From assembly GCA_037127315.1 (NCBI GenBank), contig JBBBDQ010001617.1:254501-318500 (forward strand): DNA of 64,000 nt. Reading direction: 5' to 3'. The DNA is from Ascarosepion bandense. Its lineage: Eukaryota > Mollusca > Cephalopoda > Sepiida > Sepiidae. The notes under the pieces are model-generated. The model had not been told where the DNA came from and ran no database searches. It saw nothing but the letters and a program-made list of their open reading frames with translations. Position numbers and translations under genes: made by a program. Shown here piece after piece: positions 62,570 through 64,000 of the stretch. Position 1 is the first letter of the stretch. Each line of letters opens with the position of its first letter.

Positions 62570-64000
62570 TTTTAAAATACAAAGCAACCAGTTTAAATCA
62601 AGACAAGTTTCAGACATTTAATGTGTGTAAAGAAAAGGATAAAAAAGTCTGACTCAGCTGACAAGCATTGAAACTAAAATTAATTCTCAGCAGCTTTTAA
62701 ATAACTCTTATTCAATGAAATTATATAAACTACAAATGAGGAATTTTTACAAAATGAAGAATAATAACAAAATTTAAGCAAAACAAATACATTTTTGTAG
62801 AACTGAAAAATAAGCAATAATGTTTAACTTAATATAAAATACAAAAGAAATGATGGAGAATATTACATCATTGTAGGTTAAATAAAATATATGATGCAAA
62901 AATATAAAACTATATTTGTAAATGAAAGAAATATTTAAAATGTTAAAAAATATTAATCAAATTTAAATTGGGTAAATAAACAAAAAATCCAATTAGTAGA
63001 ATAAACAACTTCAAAATTTTTAAGGAAATCCTGAATAACAAACTGCAAAAAGGCCAGCAATGGTTATCAAGCTTGCTTACCCATGTCTAATCAAACAAAC
63101 ATGCACAAAAAAAAAAAAAAAAAAAAGAGCCGGTACAATTTCCATCAGCAAATGTTATCATTCCATCTATGGAAAACAGTTAGGCAAAAAAAAAAAAATA
63201 TATAGGATGGCAAAAAAAATCAATAATGGTCTGCAGGGAAAACCCAAAGACATGCTTGTTTTTTAAAAACATTTAATCAGAGTTATCTCCCTTGTAACAT
63301 TGAACTCATTTGAGTTGGCAATGCTTTTTTTTTTTAATTTCCATATGAGAGACAAGGATGCATATTTAAGATTTAGGAAAATAACTCAAAACAGTTTACA
63401 AATTAAATAAAACAGGAGAAAATAAAACGTTATTGCTATTTATTTATTTACACCAAATATTAAGTAACATTATAAAAATATTAAAATATTATAAACAAAT
63501 GAATCTTTAATGTATATTTTCAATTCTGCATTTACAAGATTATTTTAAACTAAGTGAAAATTATTCCTGTTCATTTTTTTCTACTTTTTAATTTTTTTTT
63601 TTCCAAAGAGTCTCTTGAGAACAAAATTTCAACTTTAACCATGGCTAAGTACTTATTCTCCAAAGTTTAAGACTTTGTTGAAAGATATGCTTTAACATTT
63701 TAATACAATCACTAAGAGATCCAAGGGTAGTAAAATGAAACGGTAACATTAATAGGAATCAAGAAAGCAAAATGTGTACTGCTATAAAGTACAAGCATAC
63801 AAATATATAAAAATTTGATTATAGTATTTATATTGATCACTAAGTCATAGATGCAAAATAGTGATAGAGAATCATTACTGCGTAATGGTTAATGAGTTAT
63901 GTAGAGTAGTCTGTAAAACTATCTCCCAAATTGATCCTGTTAATCTACCTAACTTGACTGGAAGTTGAATTCAGCTTGCACATTACCCCTTTCTGTGCTC
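62570..64000. other. AT-rich DNA to the window edge, no gene recognised
   Basis: A runs near 63105 and 63187. The missing 5' exons of the MTMR10-like gene were not found here. Confidence 0.4.

Overview
The window looks like genomic DNA from an octopus or a close cephalopod. It is AT-rich, intron-rich and full of (TA)n/(CA)n microsatellites. It holds at least seven copies of a tRNA-Arg-headed SINE that resembles the OR-type SINEs described from octopus. It also holds many 3'-truncated copies of one non-LTR retrotransposon family and several Penelope-like element (PLE) fragments. No bacterial-type genes or operons are present. The species assignment is inference.

Only one host gene is supported. 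It is a minus-strand, multi-exon myotubularin-related gene of the MTMR10/11/12 pseudophosphatase group, closest by eye to MTMR10. Ten exons run from 51479 down to the stop codon at 8628, with GT/AG junctions and compatible phases throughout, giving about 595 codons. They cover the end of the PH-GRAM domain, the whole phosphatase-like domain and the C-terminal tail. The 5' exons (start codon and most of the GRAM domain) were not found and probably lie beyond the right edge. Introns are 0.2-10 kb and carry nearly all the repeats.

Layout. 1-8.6 kb is 3' flank: LINE fragments, one longer LINE with a reverse transcriptase reading frame (3.7-5.1 kb), and a palindrome carrying two class II tRNA-like structures (5.1-5.9 kb). 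8.6-16.4 kb holds the last four exons, separated by hairpins and microsatellites. 16.4-24 kb holds a foldback DNA transposon with an 8-bp target duplication, tandem LINE 3' ends and a broken Ty3/gypsy element, followed by an exon at 23.9 kb. 24-34 kb holds a large foldback element with a 24-bp minisatellite, PLE remnants and two exons. 34-43 kb holds more LINE, SINE and PLE material, a TA-flanked MITE and hammerhead ribozyme motifs. 43-51.5 kb holds three exons and a ~192-bp tandem satellite. 51.5-64 kb, probably intron, holds a second MITE, a GC-rich insertion between 20-bp direct repeats, a tRNA-Ser-like gene, a 1.07-kb purine-rich minisatellite and two 5S-rRNA-derived SINEs.

The most unusual observations are: (1) hammerhead ribozyme motifs, one canonical pair (33606, 42474) and a second family (7148, 15125, 11087) in which core positions C3 and G8 have become U3 and A8 together in all three copies; (2) a repeated class II tRNA-like structure with a covarying anticodon stem, UCA at the anticodon position and a 13-bp acceptor/T stack; and (3) a Ty3/gypsy primer-binding site matching over 16 nt the 3' end of the tRNA-like gene at 56107-56188 plus CCA. 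All calls come from reading the sequence by eye; no alignment or database search was run.
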